A DNA stretch of 13,393 nt from an uncultured Saprospirales bacterium (GTDB taxonomy: Bacteria > Bacteroidota > Bacteroidia > Chitinophagales > Saprospiraceae): assembly GCA_937926355.1 (NCBI GenBank), contig CALAZP010000117.1, positions 1 to 13,393 on the forward strand. Reading direction: 5' to 3'. Made by a program: the position numbers and the translations under genes. Within the stretch, counting starts at the first letter, position 1. The number at the start of each line of letters is the position of its first letter. This document shows positions 6,994-13,393 of this stretch, one piece after another. The notes below the pieces were generated by a model. The model was not told where the DNA came from, did not search any database, and was given only the letters and a program-made list of their open reading frames with translations.

Positions 6994-8454
6994 ATGGCTC
7001 CCTTCAAAAATCCTAATATTCCCGAATCTAAATATTTTCTTCCCGGAGAATTTGAAAGCTACAAATACTGGTTTCCCAAGGCTTTGAATGCCACGATTCA
7101 TCCTATGATTCATTTTTTCATGAATTTAGAGCAAAGTAGAATTATCAGTAGGTACTGTCATTTACATCCTAAAGTTAATTCGGCAGCTTTGGAGGAAATT
7201 TTGATGTACAAACCAAAATATTTTCTTTGGGCAGGGGCTGATTTGTTGAATGTGACCTCTGCTGGTGCCAAGCGTCAAATGGTAATCATTGAGAACAATT
7301 CTTGTCCGAGTGGGCAAAAATCAATGCCGTTATTAGATGACACTCGGGAACAGGGGGGATATCGGCAGTTGGTAGAGCGAACCTTTAAGCCATTGGTGGA
7401 TAAACGAAACACCATTCAAGGCGGGTTGGCAGTTCTCTATGATAAGAATGAGATGGAAACTTCTGGATATGCTGCGGTCATTGCTGATGTTTTCCAAGAG
7501 CCGGTTTGGTGGGTTCCATTTTTTCAAAACGATATCCATCCTCCGGTTAGATTTGTCGAGGGAATCATGGAAATCCGAACATCGGAGGGGGAGTGGAAAC
7601 CTATTAGGGCGGCTTTTAGGTATGTGACTCAAAAGCCATGGAATAGAATACCATTATACTGCAAAACTAAAATATTAAACCCCGTAGTAGCTTGTTTAGC
7701 AGGTGGAAGGAATAAAATGGTGGCTTCAAAGGCATACGATCTTTTCAATGGAGAGTTGAATGAGAATGGCCTTCATATAAATACTCCAGAGACCATTTGG
7801 GATGTCAGCAAGACTGAAATTCCATTTTGGGTGAAAAAACTTGGAGGGCAAGCTGTTGTAAAGGTTCCGTACAGTAATGCTGGTCAAGGGGTTTACACTA
7901 TAGTTAGCGAAGAGGAGTTAAATGAGTTTATGGCTCTTGATTTTACTTACGATCGGTTTATTGTTCAGAGTTTGATTGGAAATTACCAATGGTCTTCTTC
8001 TGGTAAGCAGGGTAAACTATATCATGTAGGGACGATCCCTAATTCTAAGGGGAAAACTTATGTAGCTGATTTAAGAATGATGGTCAGTGCTACAGAAAAT
8101 GGTATGCAACCTTTGGCTGTTTATGCCAGAAGGGCTTCTAAACCGTTGGAGGATGTCATTGAAAAGGGAGTGGATTCATGGTCCATGTTGGGTACTAATT
8201 TATCAATTAGAAATGAGGATGGAAGTTGGGGAAGTGATTCTAGCAGATTGATTTTGATGGATCGTAGAGATTTCAATCGAATGGGATTAGGACTTGATGA
8301 CTTGATTGAAGCTTATATTCAGACTGTTTTATCCATGGTTGCTATTGATAAAATGGCGATAAATTTGGTTTCCAAACAAGGGAAATTTAAATATCGGCTT
8401 TTCAAAGCTTTTAATAACGACGATGCTTTACTGGAGGAGATTTTAAGGGAGTGA
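6994..8454 (+). CDS. Probable circularly permuted ATP-grasp-type ligase
   Basis: A 486-residue soluble protein without signal peptide or membrane segments. I do not know a named family for it. Its motif order resembles the circularly permuted ATP-grasp group (glutathionylspermidine-synthetase-like and DUF404/407-like proteins): IIENNSCPSG (98-107), SGYAAVIADVF, AAFRYVTQKPW, a CLAGGRNKMVASKAYDLF stretch, then VVKVPYSNAGQGVYTI with Lys290 and a Gly-rich loop, FIVQSLIG, and DLRMMVSATENG (359-370) followed by AVYARRAS. The last three match the nucleotide-binding Lys, hinge strand and Asp-Leu-Arg metal/phosphate region of ATP-grasps. If correct, it would form an amide or peptide bond through an acyl phosphate. 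ATG at 6994 is the only sensible start. Its last codons (NNDDALLEEILRE) recur, diverged, 107-110 bases downstream. Family assignment is from pattern recognition only. Confidence 0.65.
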   Translation: MAPFKNPNIPESKYFLPGEFESYKYWFPKALNATIHPMIHFFMNLEQSRIISRYCHLHPKVNSAALEEILMYKPKYFLWAGADLLNVTSAGAKRQMVIIENNSCPSGQKSMPLLDDTREQGGYRQLVERTFKPLVDKRNTIQGGLAVLYDKNEMETSGYAAVIADVFQEPVWWVPFFQNDIHPPVRFVEGIMEIRTSEGEWKPIRAAFRYVTQKPWNRIPLYCKTKILNPVVACLAGGRNKMVASKAYDLFNGELNENGLHINTPETIWDVSKTEIPFWVKKLGGQAVVKVPYSNAGQGVYTIVSEEELNEFMALDFTYDRFIVQSLIGNYQWSSSGKQGKLYHVGTIPNSKGKTYVADLRMMVSATENGMQPLAVYARRASKPLEDVIEKGVDSWSMLGTNLSIRNEDGSWGSDSSRLILMDRRDFNRMGLGLDDLIEAYIQTVLSMVAIDKMAINLVSKQGKFKYRLFKAFNNDDALLEEILRE

Positions 8455-8486
8455 TTGTTGTTTATGGTGGAGGTTTTGAGTCCAAT

Positions 8487-8564
8487 AGGATATAGGAGAT
8501 TCAAAAAAAGGGGAGAGTTAATAACGATGAGGAAGTTTTACTGGAGGAGATTCTGAAGGAATAA
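8487..8564 (+). pseudogene. Decayed 3' end of a second copy of the ATP-grasp-like gene
   Basis: Bases 8520-8564 encode NNDEEVLLEEILKE and a stop, matching the NNDDALLEEILRE end of the upstream gene. Over the 51 bases from 8413, extending past the stop, I count 42 identities, with one inserted codon in this copy. Nearly all changes are synonymous or conservative (Arg/Lys, Asp/Glu, Leu/Leu, TGA/TAA), and similarity goes on about nine bases beyond the stop. A weaker match (ATAGGAGATTCAAA against ATCGGCTTTTCAAA) extends left in another frame, implying a frameshift, and the frame is closed by TAG at 8493. It is best read as the remnant of a lost tandem paralogue rather than a fresh duplication. 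Confidence 0.65.
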
Positions 8565-8568
8565 TTGT

Positions 8569-8576
8569 TATTTTTG
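8569..8576 (+). promoter_or_regulatory. Candidate -7 promoter box for the moaE-sufS-sufU genes
   Basis: TATTTTTG matches TAnnTTTG exactly, 27 bases upstream of the moaE ATG and just past the decayed paralogue's stop codon. No clear -33 TTG element is seen at the right distance. The location is sensible for an operon starting at moaE, but such matches arise by chance in AT-rich DNA. Confidence 0.3.
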
Positions 8577-8603
8577 TTGATAACCATTGTTTTCAGCAAG
8601 AGT

Positions 8604-9020
8604 ATGATAGACGTCAGAATTAAAGAAGAGTCTTTGTCGATTAAGGAAATTGAAAAACTTTGTGCTGATCCTGGTGTCGGTGGTTTGGTTATATTTTCTG
8701 GAACGGTGAGAAATCAGACCCAAGGCCGAGTGGTCAAATATTTAGAATTTGAGACCTATCAAAAAATGGCTCTTATGGAGATGGAGAAAATCGCCCAATT
8801 TGTAATTGGTCAAATGAATGCAGGTTTTGTTGCGATTCACCATCGAATTGGAAGATTAGAGATTGGTGAAATAGCTGTTTTAATTGGGGTGGCATGTCCG
8901 CATCGCAAAGCGGCATTTGAAGGTTGTAGTTATGCAATTGATACCTTGAAGGAAACCGTTCCTATTTGGAAAAAGGAATATTTTGAAGATGGTGCTGTTT
9001 GGGTAGCAGCACATCCTTAA
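8604..9020 (+). CDS. moaE: Molybdopterin synthase catalytic subunit
   Basis: The large subunit of molybdopterin synthase, which with thiocarboxylated MoaD turns precursor Z (cPMP) into molybdopterin by adding two sulfurs. The 138-residue protein shows the whole family pattern: GGLVIFSGTVRNQTQG (26-41), LEFETYQKMALMEMEKIA, AIHHRIGRLEIGEIAVLI (78-94), ACPHRKAAFEGCSYAIDTLK and VPIWKKEYFEDGAVWV. Lys116 and Lys123, seven apart, match the two active-site lysines of the E. coli enzyme, and the PHRK motif supplies the pterin-binding Arg. The ATG at 8604 fits the usual MoaE N-terminus; an upstream TTG at 8565 would add 13 hydrophobic residues not typical of the family. The cysteine desulfurase gene follows after three bases. 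Confidence 0.95.
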   Translation: MIDVRIKEESLSIKEIEKLCADPGVGGLVIFSGTVRNQTQGRVVKYLEFETYQKMALMEMEKIAQFVIGQMNAGFVAIHHRIGRLEIGEIAVLIGVACPHRKAAFEGCSYAIDTLKETVPIWKKEYFEDGAVWVAAHP

Positions 9021-9023
9021 ACA

Positions 9024-10247
9024 ATGGATTTGGATGATTTAAACTTAAAGGCGGACTTCCCTATTTTTCAGCATTTTAAAAAACACAATCTGCCTTTTAT
9101 TTACTTAGATAGTGCGGCAACAACTCAATTGCCAGGGGTAGTAATCAATCGGCTTCAGCAATATTTTGTTGAGGAAAATGCCAGTACCAATAGGGGTATT
9201 TACCCTTTGGGTTGGGAGGCTACTCAGCGCTATGAACAGGCTAGGGCAACCGTAGCAAAGTTTTTAGGGGCGAGTCAACCCAAGGACCTACTTTTTACCG
9301 CAGGTGTAACTCACAGTATTAATTTGGTGGCTTTAGGATATTTAGAGCAAAAATTAAAAGAGGGAGATCAAGTGGTAGTTTCCGTTATGGAACACCATGC
9401 AAATTTTATTCCTTGGCAGCGGTTGTGTGCAAAGAAGGGAGCTCAATTATTGGTCATGGATATAGACCCGTTGACTGGGGTTCTTGAATGGGAAGAGGAT
9501 AAATATTTTGGAGATCGGGTTCAATTTATAGCATTGGGTTTGGTTTCCAATGTTATCGGCAATCGGCAGCCGATTGAAAAAATTGCTATTAGAGCAAGAG
9601 AAAAGGAAATTCCAATTTTAGTTGACGCTGCTCAGAGTTTGGGTGATGGGGTAGATTTGGTAGGTAAGTTGGGGGTTGATTTTATTGCATTTTCGGGTCA
9701 TAAAATGTTTGGACCAACGGGTACTGGAGTGCTGTGGGTATCACCTCATAGACAGTCAGGATTTGAGCCCGTTATCTTAGGAGGAGGAATGGTTGAGGAG
9801 GTCAATATACGCGAAACTTCATTGGCGGAGTGGCCAAGGAAGATGGAGCCTGGAACCCCTAACACGGCGGGAGCTTTGGGATTGGCTAAGGGTTTGGAAT
9901 ATTGGATGGAACATATTGGATCCTTGGATTATTTTGGCCATCTGCAAAAGCTTCAAAAGGAGGTAGTCGACTTTCTCATGGAATTAGGAGGAGTGCAAGT
10001 TTACACCAATCTTGAGGATGGCAGAGGGATTTTATCTTTTTCATGTGATTGGGTGCATTCGCATGATTTGGCTACATTTTTGGGTCAAAAGGGAATTTGT
10101 ATTCGAGCAGGGCATCATTGTGCCCAGCCTCTCATGAATCGATTATCAGTTGAAAGCCTTTCTAGGGTAAGTTTGTCGTATTACAATGATGGCGAGGATT
10201 TGGAGCTATTTATCCAACAAATGGTTAGGGCAAAAAATTTTTTTTAA
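9024..10247 (+). CDS. sufS: SufS-type (group II) cysteine desulfurase
   Basis: A 407-residue PLP enzyme that takes sulfur from L-cysteine as a persulfide. Motifs: YLDSAATTQLP near the N-terminus, MEHHANFIPWQ (122-132; PLP-stacking His), LVDAAQSLGDGVD, the PLP lysine Lys227 in SGHKMFGPTGTG, GTPNTAGALGLAKGLEYW, and catalytic Cys366 in RAGHHCAQPLM. The short loop around the Cys and the RAGHHCAQ signature define the SufS/CsdA class that needs a partner to accept the sulfur. That partner, SufU, is encoded five bases downstream. No sufB, sufC or sufD gene lies in the window. With moaE directly upstream and xdhC downstream, a duty in molybdenum-cofactor sulfuration is likely, though general Fe-S service cannot be excluded from this window. 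Confidence 0.94.
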   Translation: MDLDDLNLKADFPIFQHFKKHNLPFIYLDSAATTQLPGVVINRLQQYFVEENASTNRGIYPLGWEATQRYEQARATVAKFLGASQPKDLLFTAGVTHSINLVALGYLEQKLKEGDQVVVSVMEHHANFIPWQRLCAKKGAQLLVMDIDPLTGVLEWEEDKYFGDRVQFIALGLVSNVIGNRQPIEKIAIRAREKEIPILVDAAQSLGDGVDLVGKLGVDFIAFSGHKMFGPTGTGVLWVSPHRQSGFEPVILGGGMVEEVNIRETSLAEWPRKMEPGTPNTAGALGLAKGLEYWMEHIGSLDYFGHLQKLQKEVVDFLMELGGVQVYTNLEDGRGILSFSCDWVHSHDLATFLGQKGICIRAGHHCAQPLMNRLSVESLSRVSLSYYNDGEDLELFIQQMVRAKNFF

Positions 10248-10252
10248 TAAGT

Positions 10253-10711
10253 ATGGATTGGGACGACGAATATTTGGAAGAACTTTATCATAAGGTCATC
10301 AGACTACACGATCAAAGTCCTTATAAATTTGGCGAAATAAAACAAAATAGTGAAGCGACTTTGGTAGTCAATAATCCCATGTGTGGGGATCGATACAAAG
10401 TATGGGTAGAAGTAAATCGCGATAAGATAGAGATAGGTGGTTTTTTTGGATATGGTTGTAGTATTTCCAAAGCGGCTGGATCTGTTTTATTAAGAGCTAC
10501 GGATGGGCAATTCAAGGAGCAATCAATAGCGTTATTGCGCTTGTTTATCGCTTTTATTGAGGAAGGCGAGGTTGCTTTTTTATCCCATTTAGATAGAGGG
10601 CTTGCTGAGGAAATAAAAGCATTTGGTGGGGTCCAAAAATTTCCTGCCAGAAAGAAATGTGCCCTACTCATTGCGAGTGGGTATTTGGAGTGGTTGATTG
10701 CTCAGGATTGA
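10253..10711 (+). CDS. sufU: SufU-type zinc-dependent sulfurtransferase
   Basis: A 152-residue protein of the IscU/NifU-N fold. Cys44 and Asp46 (NNPMCGDRY), Cys69 (GYGCSIS) and Cys136 (FPARKKCALL) match the Cys-Asp-Cys-Cys zinc and sulfur-accepting set of Bacillus SufU. Also typical of SufU rather than IscU are the 20-odd-residue insertion between the second Cys and FPARKKC (QFKEQS...EVAFLSHL) and the absence of the LPPVK chaperone motif. It would take the persulfide from the neighbouring SufS by zinc-ligand swap and pass it on. The start ATG is five bases after the sufS stop, and the last 10 bases overlap the 3' end of the convergent xdhC gene. Confidence 0.92.
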   Translation: MDWDDEYLEELYHKVIRLHDQSPYKFGEIKQNSEATLVVNNPMCGDRYKVWVEVNRDKIEIGGFFGYGCSISKAAGSVLLRATDGQFKEQSIALLRLFIAFIEEGEVAFLSHLDRGLAEEIKAFGGVQKFPARKKCALLIASGYLEWLIAQD

Positions 10712-11685
10712 TTTTTAATTTGGATCATTTGTGCAAGTATGCTCAGGGCAATTTCTCTAGCAGAGGATGCGTTAATATCTAGCCCAATGGGACCGTTTAT
10801 GCGCGCTATATCCTCCTCGGTGAATCCCTTTTCTAACAATCTGATTTTGCGTTTTTCTTGATTTTTTTTACTTCCTAACGCGCCGATATAGGTTATGGGA
10901 GAAGCCAAAAAGATAGACAAGGCTTGATCATCTATTTTGGGATCATGTGAAAGAACCACTCCGAAGTCAAATGGGGTTAGGGTTTGGTTTTCGAAAAATG
11001 GCGCTGGCCAATCATTAATTAGGGTATGTGGGGCGTCAGCATATTGGGTATGTTCAGTAAAAAAACCACGTGGGTCGATAACGGTAGTTTGGAATCCAAA
11101 ATGGTTGGCTAGAAAAACCAATTCTGCACTGAGGTGGGCTCCTCCTACGATGTATAGGTTAGCAATAGGGGGATGAATCCAAGCGAAGTAATTTTTTCCC
11201 GATAGGGATATATAACCGCTTTTAGCGGAAAAAAGGGAGGTGTCGGTAGCATAAGAAAGCTCTTTTACCATAGGGTGATTGGGAAGATTGGAGCTTTGAA
11301 AGAGTAAGCCAAAGGGTTGCTTGTTGATAGAGAATTCAAGGGCTTGGCTCCATACTTTTGAATGCGGTCCATCGCGATTAATAGGGAACACTAAAATTTC
11401 AATTTGACCTCCGCAGGAGAGTCCAGACTGCCAGGCTGTTTCATTTTGAATTCCGTAATGAAGTAGGACACTTTCGCCTGTATTTATGGCTTTTATTAGT
11501 TCTTCTGCTACCGCTCCTTCTATGCAGCCTCCACTAACAGAACCAATGATTTGTTGGTGTTCATTCATAGCCATGATGGTACCTACTGGCCTTGGGGCGG
11601 ATCGCCAGGTTTGGGTGACCAATGCAATTGCATAATTAGTATTATTTTTATCCCAACTGACGAGGGTTTCTGCAAGTTCTTGCAT
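10702..11685 (-). CDS. xdhC: XdhC/CoxI-family molybdenum-cofactor maturation protein
   Basis: A 327-residue protein with both XdhC domains. The N-terminal XdhC/CoxI part has RSAPRPVGTIMAM (28-40), GSVSGGCIEGAV (48-59) and GLSCGGQIEILVF (88-100), including the conserved Cys54 and Cys91. The C-terminal Rossmann-like part begins LYIVGGAHLSAELV (177-190), continues with VIDPRG and SHDPKIDDQAL, and ends in YIGALGSKKNQEKRK and NGPIGLDINASSAREIALSI. In Rhodobacter, XdhC binds molybdenum cofactor, works with a cysteine desulfurase that adds the terminal sulfido ligand, and delivers the product to xanthine dehydrogenase. Here it lies against a SufS-SufU pair, which fits that role. No xanthine-dehydrogenase-like enzyme gene is in the window. 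The start at 11685 lies 44 bases from the divergent sulfur-carrier ATG. Confidence 0.94.
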   Translation of the reverse strand: MQELAETLVSWDKNNTNYAIALVTQTWRSAPRPVGTIMAMNEHQQIIGSVSGGCIEGAVAEELIKAINTGESVLLHYGIQNETAWQSGLSCGGQIEILVFPINRDGPHSKVWSQALEFSINKQPFGLLFQSSNLPNHPMVKELSYATDTSLFSAKSGYISLSGKNYFAWIHPPIANLYIVGGAHLSAELVFLANHFGFQTTVIDPRGFFTEHTQYADAPHTLINDWPAPFFENQTLTPFDFGVVLSHDPKIDDQALSIFLASPITYIGALGSKKNQEKRKIRLLEKGFTEEDIARINGPIGLDINASSAREIALSILAQMIQIKNQS

Positions 11686-11729
11686 AAAATTTTAAATTAA
11701 AAATACGATTTGAAAAGTAATTGGAGCGT

Positions 11730-12002
11730 ATGGTTACGGTTAGAATGACTAATGCATTAAAAAAATTTTTTCCTGAATTGAGCACACTAAAAGTTCAAGC
11801 TAGTAATGTTAGGGAGTTGATTGACGTTATTGAAGAGGACTTTCCCGGCATTCGAAATTATCTGATTGACGAGCATGGGGCCTGCAGAAAGCATGTAAAT
11901 ATCTTCATAGGCGAAGAGATGATTATTGATAGAGTAGGTTTGTCAGATGTATTAGAGGTTGGTGATGAGGTGTTTATATATCAAGCATTATCTGGTGGAT
12001 AA
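11730..12002 (+). CDS. moaD: MoaD/ThiS-family sulfur-carrier protein
   Basis: A 90-residue beta-grasp ubiquitin-like protein ending in SGG, the C-terminal Gly-Gly that is adenylated and then carries sulfur as a thiocarboxylate. Visible features are VTVRMTNALKKFF at the start, VRELIDVIEEDFPGI, HVNIFIGEEMI and LEVGDEVFIYQALSGG. The length and the HVNIFIGEE stretch resemble the longer, archaeal-style MoaD/ThiS proteins rather than the roughly 80-residue E. coli MoaD, so carrier roles outside molybdopterin synthesis are possible. The linked moaE makes the molybdopterin synthase small subunit the leading call. An in-frame TTG at 11721 would add three residues; the ATG at 11730 gives the standard N-terminus. 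The leader contains TACGATTTG, near the TAnnTTTG box but with one extra spacer base. It diverges from xdhC. Confidence 0.85.
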   Translation: MVTVRMTNALKKFFPELSTLKVQASNVRELIDVIEEDFPGIRNYLIDEHGACRKHVNIFIGEEMIIDRVGLSDVLEVGDEVFIYQALSGG

Positions 12003-12300
12003 GGGTTTTGGTCAACAAAATTTATAAATTATGATATTTATTTAATGCTGATAAACAATGTTTTATAGGTGTTTTTTGAGTAAAAAAAATGCTTATACTG
12101 TTAATTTTTAGCCAACAAAGAGTGAATATTGTAATAATTTTTTTTTGTAATATGTAACATATTTGTAGTCATTGAAATGTTTATTGTTTAATTTTATCAG
12201 ATTTTTGAACACAAAATTGTATTTCAGGAATTAAAATATGAATTTTGAGGGTTAAATCTGACGTGTAACCTCCTTGTTTTGTGCAAACTGGAAATTTATT
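12003..12300. other. AT-rich spacer upstream of the surface-protein gene
   Basis: About 300 very AT-rich bases with no coding frame worth reporting. A perfect 6-bp inverted repeat with a 3-base loop (AATATG/CATATT, 12149-12163) could be a small hairpin or operator. At 12274-12281 TTGTTTTG differs by one base from the TAnnTTTG promoter box and lies 19 bases before the next ATG; it may be the surface-protein promoter. No clear Rho-independent terminator follows the moaD stop, although several T-runs are present. Confidence 0.35.
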
Positions 12301-13393
12301 ATGAAAAAATCCGTAAACGACCACTTCAGGAATTTGATTCCCTTAATCAAATCCTCTCCTTTTTTACTGTTATTGGGTATAACTGGCTTAACGGTGTTGG
12401 CCAATGCCTCATTCAACGTATATAATTTTGATGAGGAAAGACTACCAAATGGGCAAAAGGTTCAAGTATCTGATCGAAAAGTGGATGATATTTTTACCTT
12501 TTCGTCAGCTATGACTACAAGTACTAGCATTGAAGCTCCTACAGGAGATTGGTATAAAAGAATTGTAGATGGGGATTTTGATGTTTCCAATGACGGGAAT
12601 AACGAAGCAGATTTGGTTGGAGGAAATGATTCAACCACAGCTTTTTTGCATACCCAGCAAGACGGAGCTACCTATATGACCGATAATGATACCATTTACT
12701 ATTTCCGAGTAAGGGTTGGGCAAAATGGATTGGGTGCCTCAGTTGGTGCTTCCATTTTCATGGGAATTGATATCGATACCAATGATGTTCCAGATTTTTA
12801 TTTAGAGGCCAGATATACCTCAACGGATTCTTCAGTATATTTTCATACTACTGGAATGAATATGGATGCCACTCCTAATGGAGTGTCTTATAGTGGATTT
12901 GCCAAATCAGATACCATACTGGGCAGACACGGATTTCTTGATGTTAATAATGTGACGGAAGGAGATTTAGATTTAGATTTAGATGGAACAGGTAACGATG
13001 TATATGCTGATTTTGGTTTTTCTTTGCGAGCTATTGATTCTTTTGTAAATGAGGCTTTTTCAGCTCCGTACGACACTATTTATGGAAATAGAAGATTAGG
13101 ATTTGTGTTTTTCTCTGCAGATACATTAGGTCCAATAATTGATGTTGCTGGGGTCAATGGGGGTTTGAATCAATCTTGGGCTTCTAGTGGCGTGTTTACT
13201 TACAATTCACTGAATGGTATTACCCTTGGGGATAACGATGAAGATGGTTTTTATAGTAGTGATCCGGATAATGCCAATCCGTGTGTACCAACTACGGGAA
13301 CACCTGAAATTGCGGTCACTTCACTTGCAGATTGTGATGGGGATGGGGTAGATCAGGCTACGGAGTACAATGATGGGACGGGTTTGTTTGACC
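12301..13393 (+). CDS. Large secreted surface protein with calcium-binding repeats, 3'-truncated
   Basis: The frame is open from the ATG at 12301 to the window end (364 residues seen), so the C-terminus is missing. A signal peptide spans about residues 1-36, with hydrophobic core FLLLLGITGLTVLA and a probable SPI site after ANA. The next roughly 260 residues are an Asp/Gly/Ser/Thr-rich extracellular domain (e.g. VGASIFMGIDIDTNDVPDF, DLDLDLDGTGNDVYADFGF) that I cannot assign to a named family. From residue 311 there are thrombospondin-type-3-like acidic repeats, DNDEDGFYSSDPDNANPC and ADCDGDGVDQATEYNDGT, which bind calcium and are common in Bacteroidota adhesins. Such proteins often end in a type IX secretion signal or gliding-motility domain, but that part is outside the window. 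No Shine-Dalgarno sequence precedes the start. Confidence 0.85.
   Translation, partial: MKKSVNDHFRNLIPLIKSSPFLLLLGITGLTVLANASFNVYNFDEERLPNGQKVQVSDRKVDDIFTFSSAMTTSTSIEAPTGDWYKRIVDGDFDVSNDGNNEADLVGGNDSTTAFLHTQQDGATYMTDNDTIYYFRVRVGQNGLGASVGASIFMGIDIDTNDVPDFYLEARYTSTDSSVYFHTTGMNMDATPNGVSYSGFAKSDTILGRHGFLDVNNVTEGDLDLDLDGTGNDVYADFGFSLRAIDSFVNEAFSAPYDTIYGNRRLGFVFFSADTLGPIIDVAGVNGGLNQSWASSGVFTYNSLNGITLGDNDEDGFYSSDPDNANPCVPTTGTPEIAVTSLADCDGDGVDQATEYNDGTGLFD

Noticed and set aside
8464..8556. Short plus-strand frame of about 30 codons starting at ATG 8464
   Set aside because: It lies across the decayed paralogue remnant and reads that similarity in the wrong frame at its 3' half, so it is unlikely to be a gene.
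10253..10711. SufE or IscU identity for the gene after sufS
   Set aside because: SufE is an unrelated sequence without the NPMCGD, GYGCSIS and FPARKKC motifs, and IscU carries LPPVK and lacks the insertion seen here.
12963..12980. Three in-frame GATTTA repeats encoding Asp-Leu dipeptides
   Set aside because: Too few units to call a repeat locus or contingency slip site; in-frame six-base units would not switch the gene off.
12888..13076. 62-codon minus-strand frame
   Set aside because: It sits wholly inside the surface-protein gene, whose plus-strand frame is open with clear signal peptide and calcium-repeat features.
1..13393. tRNA or rRNA genes, CRISPR array, insertion sequence or phage attachment site
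   Set aside because: I saw no cloverleaf-like segments, spaced direct repeats, transposase or integrase motifs, or flanking target duplications on reading both strands. A covariance-model scan would be needed to exclude small RNAs.

Overview
The window is an AT-rich stretch of a Bacteroidota chromosome. Three things point there: a bS21 of the Bacteroidota type, promoter boxes matching the phylum's TAnnTTTG (-7) element, and start codons with almost no Shine-Dalgarno sequence. The SPI-secreted glycosidases and a large surface protein with calcium-binding repeats at the right edge fit a free-living or surface-associated member such as a cytophagal or saprospirial bacterium. Finer placement is inference.

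Layout. (1) Positions 1-3902, plus strand: a 5'-truncated exo-sialidase overlaps a secreted GH20 beta-hexosaminidase by 20 bases, followed by an EamA-family membrane transporter. The two enzymes would strip sialic acid and then terminal HexNAc from glycoproteins or mucins. (2) 4173-5646, minus strand: rpsU and a gamma-carbonic-anhydrase-family protein form a two-gene unit behind a clear Bacteroidota promoter. Upstream lies an orphan OmpR-type regulator whose receiver domain has lost the phosphoacceptor Asp and the conserved Lys. (3) 5733-8454, plus strand: a tight three-gene cluster of a PHD/EGLN-like prolyl-hydroxylase-type 2OG-Fe(II) oxygenase, a small SET-domain methyltransferase and a 486-residue protein that looks like a circularly permuted ATP-grasp ligase. 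I know of no described pathway with this combination; it is the best candidate here for an undescribed system. Just after it is the decayed 3' end of a second copy of the ligase gene. (4) 8604-12002: a molybdenum-cofactor sulfur module: moaE, a SufS-type cysteine desulfurase and SufU on the plus strand, xdhC convergent with them, and a MoaD/ThiS sulfur carrier ending in Gly-Gly diverging from xdhC. These supply sulfur for the molybdopterin dithiolene and probably for the terminal sulfido ligand of xanthine-dehydrogenase-type enzymes. (5) 12003-12300 is an AT-rich spacer leading into a secreted surface protein whose 3' end lies beyond the window.

I saw no tRNA, rRNA, CRISPR array, insertion sequence or integration site.
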